A DNA stretch of 64,000 bases from Chloroflexota bacterium (GCA_021414245.1 JAIOOU010000004.1:1-64000), one strand, 5' to 3'. Shown: positions 40,368 to 50,623, counted from the stretch's first letter. Translations and numbers: made by a program. The notes: generated by a model from the sequence alone, not told the origin.

Positions 40368-42029
40368 ATGACCTCATCCCGCATTGTCCGTGCGCCGCGC
40401 GGTACGCAATTGACCTGCAAGAACTGGCTCTCCGAGGCCGCTTATCGCATGATCCAGAACAATCTTGACCCCGAAGTGGCCGAGAAGCCCGAGGATCTGG
40501 TTGTATATGGCGGACGCGGCAAGGCCGCCCGCAACTGGGAATCCTTCGACGCGATCCTGGAATCGCTTAAAAACCTGGAGGAGGACGAAACCCTGCTGGT
40601 GCAGTCGGGCAAACCGGTGATCGTCTTCAAGTCCCACAAGGATGCGCCGAAAGTGTTGATCGCAAATTCGAACCTCGTGCCGCACTGGGCCACCTGGGAA
40701 AAATTCGATGAGCTGGATAAAAAGGGACTGATCATGTACGGCCAGATGACGGCCGGCTCGTGGATCTACATCGGCACCCAGGGAATTTTGCAGGGCACCT
40801 ATGAAACCTTCGGCGCACTCGCAAAATTAAAAGGCTGGGGTTCGCTGAAAGGCAAATTTGTTTTAACCGCCGGCCTGGGCGGCATGGGCGGAGCCCAGCC
40901 CCTGTCCATTACCATGAACGAGGGCGTCGGGCTGATCGTGGAAGTGGACCCCGAACGCGCCGAACGGCGCCGCGCGATCGGATATGTGGATGTCGTGGTC
41001 GATACGCTCGAGGAGGCCATGACTTTGGTGGAGGAGAATAAATCCAAAGGGAATCCGATCTCGATCGGGTTGATCGGCAATGCCGCGGACGTGTACAGTG
41101 AACTGGTGGCGCGCGGCGTGACCCCGGATGTGGTCACAGACCAGACCTCTGCGCATGAGGCCCTGTTTTATGTACCCTCCGGGTTAAGCGTCACGGCCGC
41201 GAATCAACTGCGGATTTCCGATCCCGAAAAATACAAGAAGATGGCCATGGACTCGATGTCCGCGCACGTGAAGGCCATGCTGGCCTTTCAGCGCGCGGGC
41301 GCCGAGGTCTTCGATTACGGCAACAATCTGCGCCAGCAGGCCTTCAATCACGGTGTCAGTGATGCGTTTGAATTTCCCGGTTTCGTGCCGGCCTATATCC
41401 GGCCGTTGTTTTGCGAAGGCAAAGGGCCTTTCCGGTGGGTGGCCCTCTCCGGCGACAAGGAGGATATCTATACCACCGACAAGGCCATTATGGAGCTCTT
41501 TCCAGAGGATGCCCATTTGCACCGCTGGTTGAAGATGGCGCGCGAGAAGGTGCCCTTTCAAGGCCTGCCCTCGCGCATCTGCTGGCTGGGATACGGCGAA
41601 CGCGCGAAGGCCGGATTGATGTTCAATGAACTGGTCGCCAGCGGCAAGGTCAAGGCGCCCATCGTGATCGGCCGCGATCATCTCGACTCCGGTTCCGTGG
41701 CTTCCCCGAACCGGGAAACCGAAGCCATGAAAGACGGTTCGGATGCGATCTCGGACTGGGCGATCTTAAATGCATTGATCAATGCGGTCGGCGGGGCAAC
41801 CTGGGTTTCCTTCCATCATGGCGGCGGCGTGGGCATGGGATACAGCCAGCACGCCGGACAGGTCATCGTGGCCGATGGAACGCCGGAAGCCGCCCGCAGG
41901 CTGGAAAGGGTTCTGACGACAGATCCAGGCATGGGCGTCGCCCGACACGCGGATGCGGGCTATCAGATCGCGATCGACGCGGCCAAACGTCACGGGTTGA
42001 AAATGCCGATGCTGGAGAAATCATCCTGA
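40368..42029 (+). CDS. hutU: Urocanate hydratase
   Basis: A 553-residue urocanase, full length for the family. It adds water to urocanate with tightly bound NAD+, the second step of histidine breakdown. Family blocks: [60 protein letters not shown], the active-site Cys in [13 protein letters not shown], and [26 protein letters not shown] lies before the ATG. No hutH, hutI or formimidoyl-transfer gene is in the window; instead it is embedded among lipoprotein genes. Its stop overlaps the CTG start of the next gene. Confidence 0.96.
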   Translation: MTSSRIVRAPRGTQLTCKNWLSEAAYRMIQNNLDPEVAEKPEDLVVYGGRGKAARNWESFDAILESLKNLEEDETLLVQSGKPVIVFKSHKDAPKVLIANSNLVPHWATWEKFDELDKKGLIMYGQMTAGSWIYIGTQGILQGTYETFGALAKLKGWGSLKGKFVLTAGLGGMGGAQPLSITMNEGVGLIVEVDPERAERRRAIGYVDVVVDTLEEAMTLVEENKSKGNPISIGLIGNAADVYSELVARGVTPDVVTDQTSAHEALFYVPSGLSVTAANQLRISDPEKYKKMAMDSMSAHVKAMLAFQRAGAEVFDYGNNLRQQAFNHGVSDAFEFPGFVPAYIRPLFCEGKGPFRWVALSGDKEDIYTTDKAIMELFPEDAHLHRWLKMAREKVPFQGLPSRICWLGYGERAKAGLMFNELVASGKVKAPIVIGRDHLDSGSVASPNRETEAMKDGSDAISDWAILNALINAVGGATWVSFHHGGGVGMGYSQHAGQVIVADGTPEAARRLERVLTTDPGMGVARHADAGYQIAIDAAKRHGLKMPMLEKSS

Positions 42030-43096
42030 AAAACCGCATCTTTTTAATTCTTTGCCTGTTCCTGGCAGGCTGTTCTTCGACTCCCGATCTTTGGGGCGAT
42101 GAACCCCTGCCCGTTTCGATTCTGCTTGCCACTCCGACCGCCACACCCACGGCCACGGTCCCTGCGACTCAGACCGCCACGATCACCGCCTCGCCCACTG
42201 CGACGGAAATCCCCACGCTCACGCCGGACCCTGCATTGGTCCTGCCTGCAACGGCCACGCCGCAGGTTGCGGGAGTCCAGCGGGTGCTGATCGTGAGTTA
42301 TGACGGCATGCGTCCGGATGCGATCGCGCTTGCGCCCATGCCCAACCTGCTCGGCCTGATCGATCAGGGCGCCTATACCCTGACGAACGCGCAAACCATT
42401 GATTATCCTGCCACGCTGCCAAGCCATGCCTCCATGTTGTCCGGTCTGTGCATGGACAAGACCGGGATTTACCTGGATAAATATTTTGCCTACATGGGGT
42501 ACTCCCAGGGCGTGGACATCTTTGACCTGGCCCATGCGGCCGGAATGCGGACCGTGATGGTGGTGGGGAAGTCAAAACTTCGCCAGCTGGCCGAGCCGGA
42601 GACGACGGATGTGTTTGAGATTGACTATGGTGAAAAGGCGATCTCAAAGGCGGTTGTGGAATTAATCCCCTCTGGTTTCGATCTGATGTTCGTGCACTTT
42701 GCCGGACCGGATCTGCGCGGACATAAATACGGCTGGATGTCGGATGCGTATCTTAAAGTCATGCGCGACGGGGATGTGGCGCTGGGGGAAATCCTGCAGG
42801 CGCTGGATGACAACGGCTTGCGTGCCGGCACGTTGATCCTGGTCACCGCCGACCATGGCGGTCATGATAAATCCCACATCGGCACGACCATTGAGGATTT
42901 CCGGATTCCCTGGATCCTGTCCGGTCCCGGCATTCTTCACAAGGAGTTGACTTCGACCATTGGAACGGTGGATACAGCCGCCTCCGCAGCCTACGCGCTG
43001 GGTTTGCCTCTTCAGGCCGATTGGGACGGCATCCCGGTCTATGAAGCCTTTGGCCGGCCGATCATAAAAAAACACGATTCCCCGCCTTGCAGGTAA
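42026..43096 (+). CDS. Phosphodiesterase/alkaline-phosphatase-superfamily lipoprotein A (CTG start)
   Basis: A 356-residue lipoprotein. The frame has no ATG, GTG or TTG that would keep the signal peptide; the codon CTG at 42026 overlaps the hutU stop as CTGA, with GGAG 8 nt before it. From CTG it reads [15 protein letters not shown] with lipobox LAGC, then a long Thr/Pro/Ala linker. The catalytic domain is of the type I phosphodiesterase/nucleotide pyrophosphatase family: metal Asp in [12 protein letters not shown], Thr nucleophile in [12 protein letters not shown], and [13 protein letters not shown]. It cleaves a phosphodiester or phosphomonoester outside the cell. It is paralogous to the next gene. 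Confidence 0.85.
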   Translation: MKNRIFLILCLFLAGCSSTPDLWGDEPLPVSILLATPTATPTATVPATQTATITASPTATEIPTLTPDPALVLPATATPQVAGVQRVLIVSYDGMRPDAIALAPMPNLLGLIDQGAYTLTNAQTIDYPATLPSHASMLSGLCMDKTGIYLDKYFAYMGYSQGVDIFDLAHAAGMRTVMVVGKSKLRQLAEPETTDVFEIDYGEKAISKAVVELIPSGFDLMFVHFAGPDLRGHKYGWMSDAYLKVMRDGDVALGEILQALDDNGLRAGTLILVTADHGGHDKSHIGTTIEDFRIPWILSGPGILHKELTSTIGTVDTAASAAYALGLPLQADWDGIPVYEAFGRPIIKKHDSPPCR

Positions 43097-43103
43097 TTAA
43101 CAG

Positions 43104-44132
43104 ATGATGACCCGGAACATGATTCGATATTTTCGTTTTTTAACTTTTCTGATGTTCTTTCTGCAGGCCTGCGGATCGGGCGCTTCGGCCGCGCCGGTAA
43201 TGGATCCGCCTCCAACGGCGACCCTGACCCCGAGCACAACCCCGCCGGCGCCCACCGACACGGCCCTGCCCACCCTGCCCTTTACTCCCGCGCCGCCAAT
43301 CACACGTGTGCTGGTTGTGACCTTCGACGGCCTGCGTCCCGATGCGATCGAGGCCTCCAAAATGGAAAACCTGCTGGCCTTGATGCAGGGCGGCGCCTAT
43401 ACGCTCAATGCGCAGACCGTCTTTCCAAGCACGACTTTGCCGGGCCATGCCGCCATGTTCCTGGGGACCTGTCCCGCAAAAAATATTGTGCGCTGGGATG
43501 AATACGTCCCGCAGAACGGATATGCCAGGGGTACGGACGTGTTTGATCTGGCCCATGCGGCGGGTCTGCGGACCGTGATGGTGGTCGGCAAGGAGAAACT
43601 GCGCCAGGTCACCGAGCCGGCCAGCACGGATTATTTTGGCTTCGTTGATGAAACCGACAAGATCGACGATTTCACAAGCGTGGAAAGACTTGCGCTGGAG
43701 CAGATCGGCCAGGGATTTAATCTCATGTTCGTGCATTTTCCGAATGGTGACCTGGCGGGGCATGAGTTCGGCTGGCTGTCGCGCGAACAATTAAAGGCAT
43801 ACGCGAAGGACGACAAATCCTTTGGATTGCTCCTTCAGGCTTTAAAGGACCGCGGAATGTACGACAGCACGGTCATCATTGTCACATCGGATCACGGGGG
43901 TCACGAGACAACACACGGCACGGAATCTGCGAACGACATGACCATCCCCTGGATCATCAGCGGGCCGCGCGTACTGCCGGGCCTGTTGAACACCCAGGTC
44001 CGCACCATGGACACGGCGGCAACGATCGCCTATGTTCTTGGCCTGCCCCAGCCGCCTGAATGGGATGGAGTGCCGGTCTTTGAAGCATTTGGCGCGCCTG
44101 TTACGGAAGTCTCACAGGGCTGCCACACCTAA
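43104..44132 (+). CDS. Phosphodiesterase/alkaline-phosphatase-superfamily lipoprotein B
   Basis: A 342-residue paralogue of the preceding protein. Signal peptide with lipobox LQAC near residue 23, Thr/Pro linker, metal Asp in VVTFDGLRPDAIE, Thr nucleophile in FPSTTLPGHAAMF, and TSDHGGHETTHG. Shared blocks with paralogue A include [20 protein letters not shown]. Sizes and order indicate tandem duplication with some divergence near the metal-ligand loops. It acts outside the membrane; substrate could be nucleotides or phospholipid head groups. Seven bp separate it from gene A and 12 bp from the peptidase gene. Confidence 0.88.
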   Translation: MMTRNMIRYFRFLTFLMFFLQACGSGASAAPVMDPPPTATLTPSTTPPAPTDTALPTLPFTPAPPITRVLVVTFDGLRPDAIEASKMENLLALMQGGAYTLNAQTVFPSTTLPGHAAMFLGTCPAKNIVRWDEYVPQNGYARGTDVFDLAHAAGLRTVMVVGKEKLRQVTEPASTDYFGFVDETDKIDDFTSVERLALEQIGQGFNLMFVHFPNGDLAGHEFGWLSREQLKAYAKDDKSFGLLLQALKDRGMYDSTVIIVTSDHGGHETTHGTESANDMTIPWIISGPRVLPGLLNTQVRTMDTAATIAYVLGLPQPPEWDGVPVFEAFGAPVTEVSQGCHT

Positions 44133-44144
44133 AAAAAGGTTCCT

Positions 44145-45665
44145 ATGAAAAACAATCGCTCCATCCGGATGTTTTTTGCCTTTCTGGTCATCGCACTTGC
44201 GATCCTGGCTTGTGACCGGATCCTGGGGACTCCCTCTGCTCCCACGCCGCAGCCGGCCACCCAATCGGCAACCGTGACACCTCAAGGTACACCCGTTCCC
44301 GAAGGCCCCGTGGATCCCAATGCAGGTTCTGCTGGATTGGGAGATTCGCTTTATCCGGGGTTTGGGAACGGCGGTTACGATGCGGTTCACTATCAACTGG
44401 ATATCACGGTCACGGATGTCGCCACCAGCAACTTGCTGGCCGTCACCACCCTCGATGCAAAAGCCACCCAGGATCTACACAGCTTTAATCTGGATTTTAT
44501 CGGTTTTGAGATCACCGGCATTACGGTCAACGGGCAGGCCGCTGATTTTGATCGCACCGGGCAGGAGTTAACAGTCACGCCGGCCCAACCCATCATGACA
44601 GGCGATGAGTTTACCGTTGTGGTTGAATACAACGGCCCGCCGGGTCATATGCAATCCGTTGCGCTGCCTTTTCAAACCGGCTGGGTGACCATTGAAGGCG
44701 GCAGTTTTGTCTTAAGCGAACCGGACGGCGCTGCCAGCTTTTTCCCTTCCAATGATCATCCACTGGACAAAGCCACCTATACTTTCCTTGTAACCGTTCC
44801 CAAACCTTATGAAGTGGCCGCCAATGGAGTGCTGACCGAAACGACCGATCATGGAGACGCAAGGACCTTTGCCTTTGAGGAGCGGGCCCCCATGGCAAGT
44901 TATCTGGCCACCATCAACATTGACGAACTGGATGAGGAAACCATGAAATCCCGAAACGGGATTCCGATCAGAAATTATTATTCAACGGGATTGCCTGAAG
45001 ATGTCCGCAAGCCGTTCGCGCGGCAGGGCGAGATGCTGGATTACTTTGGCGGGGTGTTCGGTCCCTATCCCTTTGAGGTATACGGCGCGTTTGTAATGGA
45101 CACTCAATTCGGCGCGGCGCTTGAAAATCAAACCATGTCCATTTTCGGCATGGATATGATCAATCTGCAGGATGTTGCAGGCACGGAATTGGTCGTGGCG
45201 CACGAACTGGCCCATCAATGGTTTGGGGACAGCGTCAGCGTGGCGGATTGGGGCGATATCTGGCTTAATGAAGGCTTTGCCGATTATTCCGAGGGCCTGT
45301 GGATCGAGCACATCAGCGGGCGTAGGGCCCTGGATGCCTGGGTCAAATCGCAATACACGGAGGTGCTCCAATATCCCCAATATTATCCCCCGCCGGGAAA
45401 CCCGCCTGCAGACAACCTCTTCAATGGCGGTGTGTATCTGCGGGGTGGTCTGACCCTGCATGCCCTGCGGCTCGAAGTTGGAGACCAGACCTTTTTCAAG
45501 TTACTGCAAACGTATTATGCACGTTACAGGGGCGGTAATGCCTCGACCGGGGATTTTATCTCTGTAGCGGAGGAGATGAGCGGAAAAGAGTTGACGAATT
45601 TTCTGGAGGACTGGTTGTACAGCGAGAAATTGCCGCCAATCCCGGCATTGGATTTGGGAGATTGA
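44145..45665 (+). CDS. M1-family metallopeptidase lipoprotein
   Basis: A 506-residue lipoprotein (lipobox ILAC near residue 24), third M1-type protein of the window and closest to canonical M1. The saddle domain starts DAVHYQLDITVTDVATSNLL. The substrate-binding motif region reads QFGAALENQTMSIFG, a GXMEN-like GAALEN. The zinc site is HELAHQWFGD near 352 with Glu in WLNEGFADYSE. So an extracellular aminopeptidase is likely. The C-terminal helical part (DWLYSEKLPPIPALDLG) is shortened, without ERAP-like domains. It closes the five-gene operon, and a strong terminator follows. Confidence 0.9.
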   Translation: MKNNRSIRMFFAFLVIALAILACDRILGTPSAPTPQPATQSATVTPQGTPVPEGPVDPNAGSAGLGDSLYPGFGNGGYDAVHYQLDITVTDVATSNLLAVTTLDAKATQDLHSFNLDFIGFEITGITVNGQAADFDRTGQELTVTPAQPIMTGDEFTVVVEYNGPPGHMQSVALPFQTGWVTIEGGSFVLSEPDGAASFFPSNDHPLDKATYTFLVTVPKPYEVAANGVLTETTDHGDARTFAFEERAPMASYLATINIDELDEETMKSRNGIPIRNYYSTGLPEDVRKPFARQGEMLDYFGGVFGPYPFEVYGAFVMDTQFGAALENQTMSIFGMDMINLQDVAGTELVVAHELAHQWFGDSVSVADWGDIWLNEGFADYSEGLWIEHISGRRALDAWVKSQYTEVLQYPQYYPPPGNPPADNLFNGGVYLRGGLTLHALRLEVGDQTFFKLLQTYYARYRGGNASTGDFISVAEEMSGKELTNFLEDWLYSEKLPPIPALDLGD

Positions 45666-45670
45666 ATCAT

Positions 45671-45704
45671 AAAAAACAGGAGCCCGGTTAGGCTCCTGTT
45701 TTTT
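45671..45704 (+). terminator. Intrinsic terminator of the urocanase operon
   Basis: ACAGGAGCC and GGCTCCTGT form a perfect stem, extended by an A-run and a T-run, so it works in both directions. It lies 5 bp after the M1 peptidase stop. Confidence 0.92.
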
Positions 45705-45799
45705 ATGATTTTATGAACTTTTGGCAGGCGGGCAATTTCGATATGATCCAGGCAGTCAGCACCGATCTAAATTCTTACAGATCTCTTATTTCTCTTGCC

Positions 45800-45861
45800 T
45801 TGACAAATACTTAATCATCGCATAAAGTAAAGCCCGCTTAACTAAAAAGAAGGCTTAACTA
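45800..45861 (+). promoter_or_regulatory. Promoter and direct repeat of the MarR efflux cluster
   Basis: TTGACA (45800-45805), 17-bp spacer and TAAAGT (45823-45828) form a good promoter. Downstream GCTTAACTA occurs twice (45836-45844 and 45853-45861, 17-bp period), the second touching the MarR start codon. This may be the site of autorepression. The rest of the 45705-45860 gap shows no gene. Confidence 0.6.
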
Positions 45862-46310
45862 TGTCAAAATCAGTCCAAATTACCCAATCCCTGCGCGCCT
45901 GGATGGATGTATTCATGCATCGTTCCATGCGTGGCTGGAGCCGTTTTGTCAAAACGACCGGGCTTTCCATGCAGCAATTCAGTGTTCTGATGCAGCTGCA
46001 CTACAAGGGCCCTTGCGGCATGTCTGAACTCAACGAACGGGGACATATTTCGGCCGCCGCAGCCAGTCAATTGGTGGAAAAGCTTGTTCAGAGCGATTTG
46101 ATCGAACGCGAGGAAGATCCGAACGACCGCCGCGCAAAACAATTAAGCCTTTCCCGAAAAGGCGCACAACTGGTGGAACAGGGTATTGAAGAACGTCATC
46201 GTTGGATGGATGACCTTGCCCTCAATATCAGCCCCGAGGAGGGCGCCCTTGTGGTCGAGGCCCTCGAAATTCTGGTCCGGGCTGCGGGCCAATTGGACGA
46301 GAAGATTTGA
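45861..46310 (+). CDS. MarR-family transcriptional regulator
   Basis: A 149-residue winged-helix repressor. The central DNA-binding part is MSELNERGHISAAAASQLVE followed by KLVQSDLIEREEDPNDRRAK, with the wing arginine in the DPNDRRAKQLSLS motif that is typical of MarR. N- and C-terminal helices form the dimer. It precedes two ABC half-transporters and an MFS pump on the same strand, the usual arrangement for a repressor that responds to a drug or phenolic ligand. It probably binds its own promoter region (45800-45861). Confidence 0.93.
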   Translation: MSKSVQITQSLRAWMDVFMHRSMRGWSRFVKTTGLSMQQFSVLMQLHYKGPCGMSELNERGHISAAAASQLVEKLVQSDLIEREEDPNDRRAKQLSLSRKGAQLVEQGIEERHRWMDDLALNISPEEGALVVEALEILVRAAGQLDEKI

Positions 46311-46446
46311 TTTGCCTGAAACCTCCCAGGTTTCATCATAATTCCTCCACATTCATCTGGTAATTTAGAAATCATCCCGCGGTTCGGTGAATGGAAGAGA
46401 GCCGTCGTTTATTAAGTTGGTTATTTACAAGGAGTGAAATTGATCC

Positions 46447-48690
46447 ATGCTTAAACTGATTAAATATACAAAACCCTACCTGTTGATGCTTTTGTTGTCC
46501 ATCGTGCTCCTGTTTGCCCAGGCCAATCTGGACCTGACAGTGCCGGATTATCTTTCGCGGATCGTCAATACGGGCATTCAACAAAATGGCGTCGAAAATG
46601 CCGTGCCTGCCGCCATTCGTCAGAGTGAAATGGACCGTGTGTTCATATTCATGAGCGAAGCGGACAGGCAGTCTGTGCTGGCGGCCTATACCCTGGTGGG
46701 CAGGAACTCACCTGATTACGAAACATACCTGAAGGAATATCCCGTCCTTGAAAAGGAATCGGTCTATGTTCTGAATAAGATTGATCAGACGGAGATCGAC
46801 CGCCTCAACCCGATCATGGGCAGGGCCCTTCTGGCGGTTTCCGGCATAGAGCAGGTGCTTGCCGACCCGGCCAAGGCTGATCAAATGGGCGGTGCATTTT
46901 CCGGTTTTGACCTGACCAAGATTCCGCCCGGCATGGATGTATTTGCCATGCTGGCCAAACTGCCCGCCGATCAACTGGCAAAAATGACCGATGCCATTGA
47001 CCGGAAATTTGAAGCACTGGGCGACAGCATGGTTGTTCAGGCCGCAGTGGGCGCAGTCAAGCTGGAATACAAGGCTCTTGGCATGGACACGGACAAGCTG
47101 CAAAGCGATTACATCAAGACCGCCGGCAGCTGGATGCTGCTGCTGACCCTGCTCTCCGCCGTTTGTACGATCATTGTCGGTTACCTGTCCGCCAAGATCG
47201 CCGCCGGCATGGCGCGCGATATCCGCCGCGATGTGTTCAAGACAGTTGAAAGTTATTCCAACACGGAATTCGATAAATTTTCGACCGCGTCCCTGATCAC
47301 CCGCACAACCAATGACGTGACCCAGATCCAAATGGTGGTCATGATGATCGTGCGCATGATGTTCTACGCACCGCTCATTGGCATTGGCGGCATTATTAAA
47401 GTTCTGACCATGGATTCGCCCCTGGCCTGGCTGATCGGCGTGGCAGTGCTGATGTTGATCAGTCTCATCATTGTGGTCTTCACGGTTGCTCTTCCCAAAT
47501 TCAAACTCACCCAAAAGCTGGTGGACCGCATCAATCTGGTGGCACGCGAAAATCTTTCAGGCATGATGGTGATCCGTTCATTCAACATGGAAAAATTCGA
47601 AGAGGATCGCTTCGACAAAGGCAACCTGGATCTGACCGCCGTCAGCCTGTTCATCAACCGTGTCATGGTGATCATGATGCCCTTGATGATGCTCATCATG
47701 AACGTACTGATGCTTTCGATCGTCTGGTTCGGCGCAAAACAGGTCGCCGATGCGAACATGCAGGTCGGCGACATGCTGGCATTCATGCAATATGCCATGC
47801 AGATCGTCATGTCATTCCTGATGCTTTCGATGATGTTCATCATCATTCCGCGTGCTTCGGTGTCGGGTGACCGCATCCACGAGGTGCTGGCAACCGTCCC
47901 GTACATTCACGACCCGAAGGAACCCCAAAAATTTACATCCTCCTTCAAAGGTTCCGTGGAATTCCGCAATGTGTCGTTCCGCTATCCCGGCGCGGAGGAA
48001 GATGCGCTGCACGATATTAATTTCATCGCCCAGCCCGGACAAACCACTGCGTTCATCGGCTCCACCGGTGCTGGGAAATCCACCATCGTCAATTTAATCC
48101 CGCGTTTTTATGAAGTGACCAACGGCGCCATATTGATGGATGGAACGGATATCCGCGAAGTGACGCAGCATGACCTGCGCGACAAGATCGGATATGTCCC
48201 GCAAAAGAGTGCGCTGTTCTCCGGCACCATTGAAAGCAACATGTTATATGCCGATGAAAATGCCACCCCTGAAATGCTGCAATCAGCCATTGAGATCGCG
48301 CAGGCGAAGGAGTTTGTGGACTCCAAACCCGAAGGTATGGCCACGGTAATATCACAGGGCGGCACGAACGTCTCCGGCGGACAAAAACAACGCCTCTCGA
48401 TCGCCCGCGCCCTGGTTAAAAAGCCGCCGATCTATATCCTCGACGATAGTTTTTCCGCACTGGATTTCAGAACCGATGCCGCCTTGCGCCGCGCATTCAA
48501 GGAAAAGACAGCAAACAGCACCCTGTTGATCGTCACCCAGCGTGTTTCCACGGTCAAGAATGCCGAACAGATCATTGTGCTTGATGAAGGCCGGATTGTT
48601 GGCAAGGGCACCCACAGCGAATTGATGAACACCTGTGAAACATATAAAGAGATTGCCTTGTCGCAACTCAGCAAGGAGGAATTAGCATGA
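46447..48690 (+). CDS. ABC exporter half-transporter A (degenerate catalytic site, extra loop)
   Basis: A 747-residue membrane-ATPase half-transporter. An extra segment of about 150 residues (40-190), predicted outside or as a helical domain, lies between membrane helices 1 and 2, which most exporters lack. The nucleotide domain has Walker A GSTGAGKST, signature NVSGGQKQR and Walker B YILDDSFSALD. The usual catalytic Glu after Walker B is Asp, as in the degenerate half of heterodimeric exporters such as BmrCD and TM287/288. AAGGAG is 12 nt before the ATG, rather distant. Its stop overlaps the start of partner B. Export of a drug or lipid is expected. Confidence 0.92.
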   Translation: MLKLIKYTKPYLLMLLLSIVLLFAQANLDLTVPDYLSRIVNTGIQQNGVENAVPAAIRQSEMDRVFIFMSEADRQSVLAAYTLVGRNSPDYETYLKEYPVLEKESVYVLNKIDQTEIDRLNPIMGRALLAVSGIEQVLADPAKADQMGGAFSGFDLTKIPPGMDVFAMLAKLPADQLAKMTDAIDRKFEALGDSMVVQAAVGAVKLEYKALGMDTDKLQSDYIKTAGSWMLLLTLLSAVCTIIVGYLSAKIAAGMARDIRRDVFKTVESYSNTEFDKFSTASLITRTTNDVTQIQMVVMMIVRMMFYAPLIGIGGIIKVLTMDSPLAWLIGVAVLMLISLIIVVFTVALPKFKLTQKLVDRINLVARENLSGMMVIRSFNMEKFEEDRFDKGNLDLTAVSLFINRVMVIMMPLMMLIMNVLMLSIVWFGAKQVADANMQVGDMLAFMQYAMQIVMSFLMLSMMFIIIPRASVSGDRIHEVLATVPYIHDPKEPQKFTSSFKGSVEFRNVSFRYPGAEEDALHDINFIAQPGQTTAFIGSTGAGKSTIVNLIPRFYEVTNGAILMDGTDIREVTQHDLRDKIGYVPQKSALFSGTIESNMLYADENATPEMLQSAIEIAQAKEFVDSKPEGMATVISQGGTNVSGGQKQRLSIARALVKKPPIYILDDSFSALDFRTDAALRRAFKEKTANSTLLIVTQRVSTVKNAEQIIVLDEGRIVGKGTHSELMNTCETYKEIALSQLSKEELA

Positions 48691-50558
48691 TGATGCAGCA
48701 GAGACCCGGACAGCCCCAGCGCGGCGGCCCAATGATGGGCGGCCCAATGGCGGCCATGATGCCCGGCGCCAAGGCCAGTGACTTCAAAGGTACGATGCGC
48801 AAGTTGATCGAATACCTTGGCTCATACAAATTATCGATCCTGATCGTTTTTATCTTTGCGATCGCCTCCACGGCCTCCAATATTGTGGGTCCAAAAATCC
48901 TCGGGAATGCCACCACCAAACTCTTTGAAGGGGTGATGGCGCAACTGGGCGGCTCCGGCTCGATCGACTTTGATTACATAGGACGGATCGTGGGGCTTAC
49001 GCTCGGCCTATATCTGGTCTCGGCATTTTTTGCCTATCTTCAAGGCTGGATCATGGCAAACGTTTCCACCAACATCGCCTATCGCTTCCGGCGCGATCTG
49101 TCCGAGAAGATCAACCGCATGCCGCTCAAATATTTTGACGGCACCACGCACGGCGAGGTGCTCTCGCGCATCACCAATGACGTTGATACCGTCAACCAGA
49201 CCCTCAGCCAGAGCCTGACGCAGATCATCACCTCCCTGGTAACTGTGGTGGGTGTGCTTGGCATGATGTTCTCCATCAGCTGGATCATGACGCTGGTGGC
49301 ATTGATCATCATTCCGCTTTCGATGGTGGTGGTCGGGCTCATCGTCCGCCAGTCACAGAAGTATTTCAAGCAGCAGCAGGAATACCTGGGCCATGTCAAC
49401 GGGCATGTGGAGGAAATGTACAGCGGCCATATCGTGATGAAGGCCTTCAACGGTGAAGAGGAAAGCATTCAAAAATTCGATACATCGAACAATGTTCTGT
49501 ACGATGTTGCATGGAAGTCGCAGTTCCTCTCCGGCTTGATGATGCCGATCATGACCTTTATCGGCAATCTGGGATACGTGGCGGTCTCGATTCTTGGCGG
49601 TTATCTGGCGATCAAAAACGTCATTACCATCGGTGATATTCAGGCCTTCATCCAATACACGCGTTCGTTTACCCAGCCGATCATGCAGTTGGCAAACATT
49701 TCGAATGTTCTCCAACAGACTGCGGCGGCTGCGGAACGGGTCTTCGAATTCCTGGAAGAGGAGGAAGAAGTAGCCGAATCCACCCAACCCATCAAACTGG
49801 AAAACGTGGAAGGTCATGTGGAATTCAAAAATGTCCACTTTGGCTACAGCCCGGACAAGATCATCATCAATAACTTCTCCGCGGAGGCCGAACCCGGTCA
49901 CAAGATCGCCATTGTCGGTCCCACCGGCGCAGGCAAAACCACGATGGTTAAACTGCTGATGCGTTTTTACGATGTGAACAGCGGAGCCATTCTGGTGGAT
50001 GGGCACGATATCCGTGAATTCAGCCGGTTTGACCTGCGCAAGCTGTTCGGAATGGTGCTGCAGGACACCTGGCTTTATAACGGTTCCATCATGGAGAACA
50101 TCCGTTATGGGCGTCCGACCGCCACCGATGAAGAGGTCATCGCCGCCGCCCAGGCTGCTCATGTGGATCACTTTGTCCACACCCTGCCCGATGGCTATCA
50201 CATGGTGCTGAACGAGGAAACTTCCAACATCTCACAGGGTCAGATGCAATTGCTGACCATTGCCCGGGCGGTCCTTGCCGACCCGAAGATTCTCATCCTC
50301 GACGAAGCAACCAGTTCCGTGGACACACGAACCGAGATCCTGATCCAGCGCGCCATGGATCATTTGATGAAGAATCGCACCAGCTTTGTCATCGCCCATC
50401 GTCTGTCCACGGTTCGCGATGCGGATCTAATTCTTGTGATGCAGCAGGGCGACATTGTGGAACAGGGGAATCATGAGGAACTGCTGGCCAAAAAAGGTTT
50501 CTATCATGAGCTGTACATGAGTCAGTTCAAAAAGCAGGAAGAAACCGAGACCGTGTAG
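48687..50558 (+). CDS. ABC exporter half-transporter B (catalytic Glu retained)
   Basis: A 623-residue partner of the preceding protein. A Met/Gly/Pro-rich cytoplasmic start (MMMQQRPGQPQRGG) precedes six membrane helices. The ATPase part has Walker A GPTGAGKTT, Walker B LILDEATSSVD with the catalytic Glu, and a deviating signature ISQGQMQ in place of LSGGQ. So one composite site pairs Asp-type Walker B of A with the altered signature of B and is inactive, whereas the other is complete. The 4-bp overlap of the genes couples their synthesis. A terminator follows. Confidence 0.94.
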   Translation: MMMQQRPGQPQRGGPMMGGPMAAMMPGAKASDFKGTMRKLIEYLGSYKLSILIVFIFAIASTASNIVGPKILGNATTKLFEGVMAQLGGSGSIDFDYIGRIVGLTLGLYLVSAFFAYLQGWIMANVSTNIAYRFRRDLSEKINRMPLKYFDGTTHGEVLSRITNDVDTVNQTLSQSLTQIITSLVTVVGVLGMMFSISWIMTLVALIIIPLSMVVVGLIVRQSQKYFKQQQEYLGHVNGHVEEMYSGHIVMKAFNGEEESIQKFDTSNNVLYDVAWKSQFLSGLMMPIMTFIGNLGYVAVSILGGYLAIKNVITIGDIQAFIQYTRSFTQPIMQLANISNVLQQTAAAAERVFEFLEEEEEVAESTQPIKLENVEGHVEFKNVHFGYSPDKIIINNFSAEAEPGHKIAIVGPTGAGKTTMVKLLMRFYDVNSGAILVDGHDIREFSRFDLRKLFGMVLQDTWLYNGSIMENIRYGRPTATDEEVIAAAQAAHVDHFVHTLPDGYHMVLNEETSNISQGQMQLLTIARAVLADPKILILDEATSSVDTRTEILIQRAMDHLMKNRTSFVIAHRLSTVRDADLILVMQQGDIVEQGNHEELLAKKGFYHELYMSQFKKQEETETV

Positions 50559-50580
50559 TTCAATATTTATTAAAGAACGA

Positions 50581-50623
50581 ACCGAAGGCGCAAGGCAGGC
50601 AACGACCCTGCGCCTTCGGTTTT
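50581..50623 (+). terminator. Intrinsic terminator after the ABC exporter
   Basis: ACCGAAGGCGCA and TGCGCCTTCGGT form a perfect 12-bp stem with a 16-nt loop followed by TTTT. It lies 22 bp after the stop codon. The remaining 145 bp to the MFS gene hold no clear gene. Confidence 0.88.

Noticed and set aside
46708-47514. 268-codon His-rich frame antisense to ABC half-transporter A
   Set aside because: Histidine richness comes from reverse reading of Met/Val codons; no start signal and no family features.
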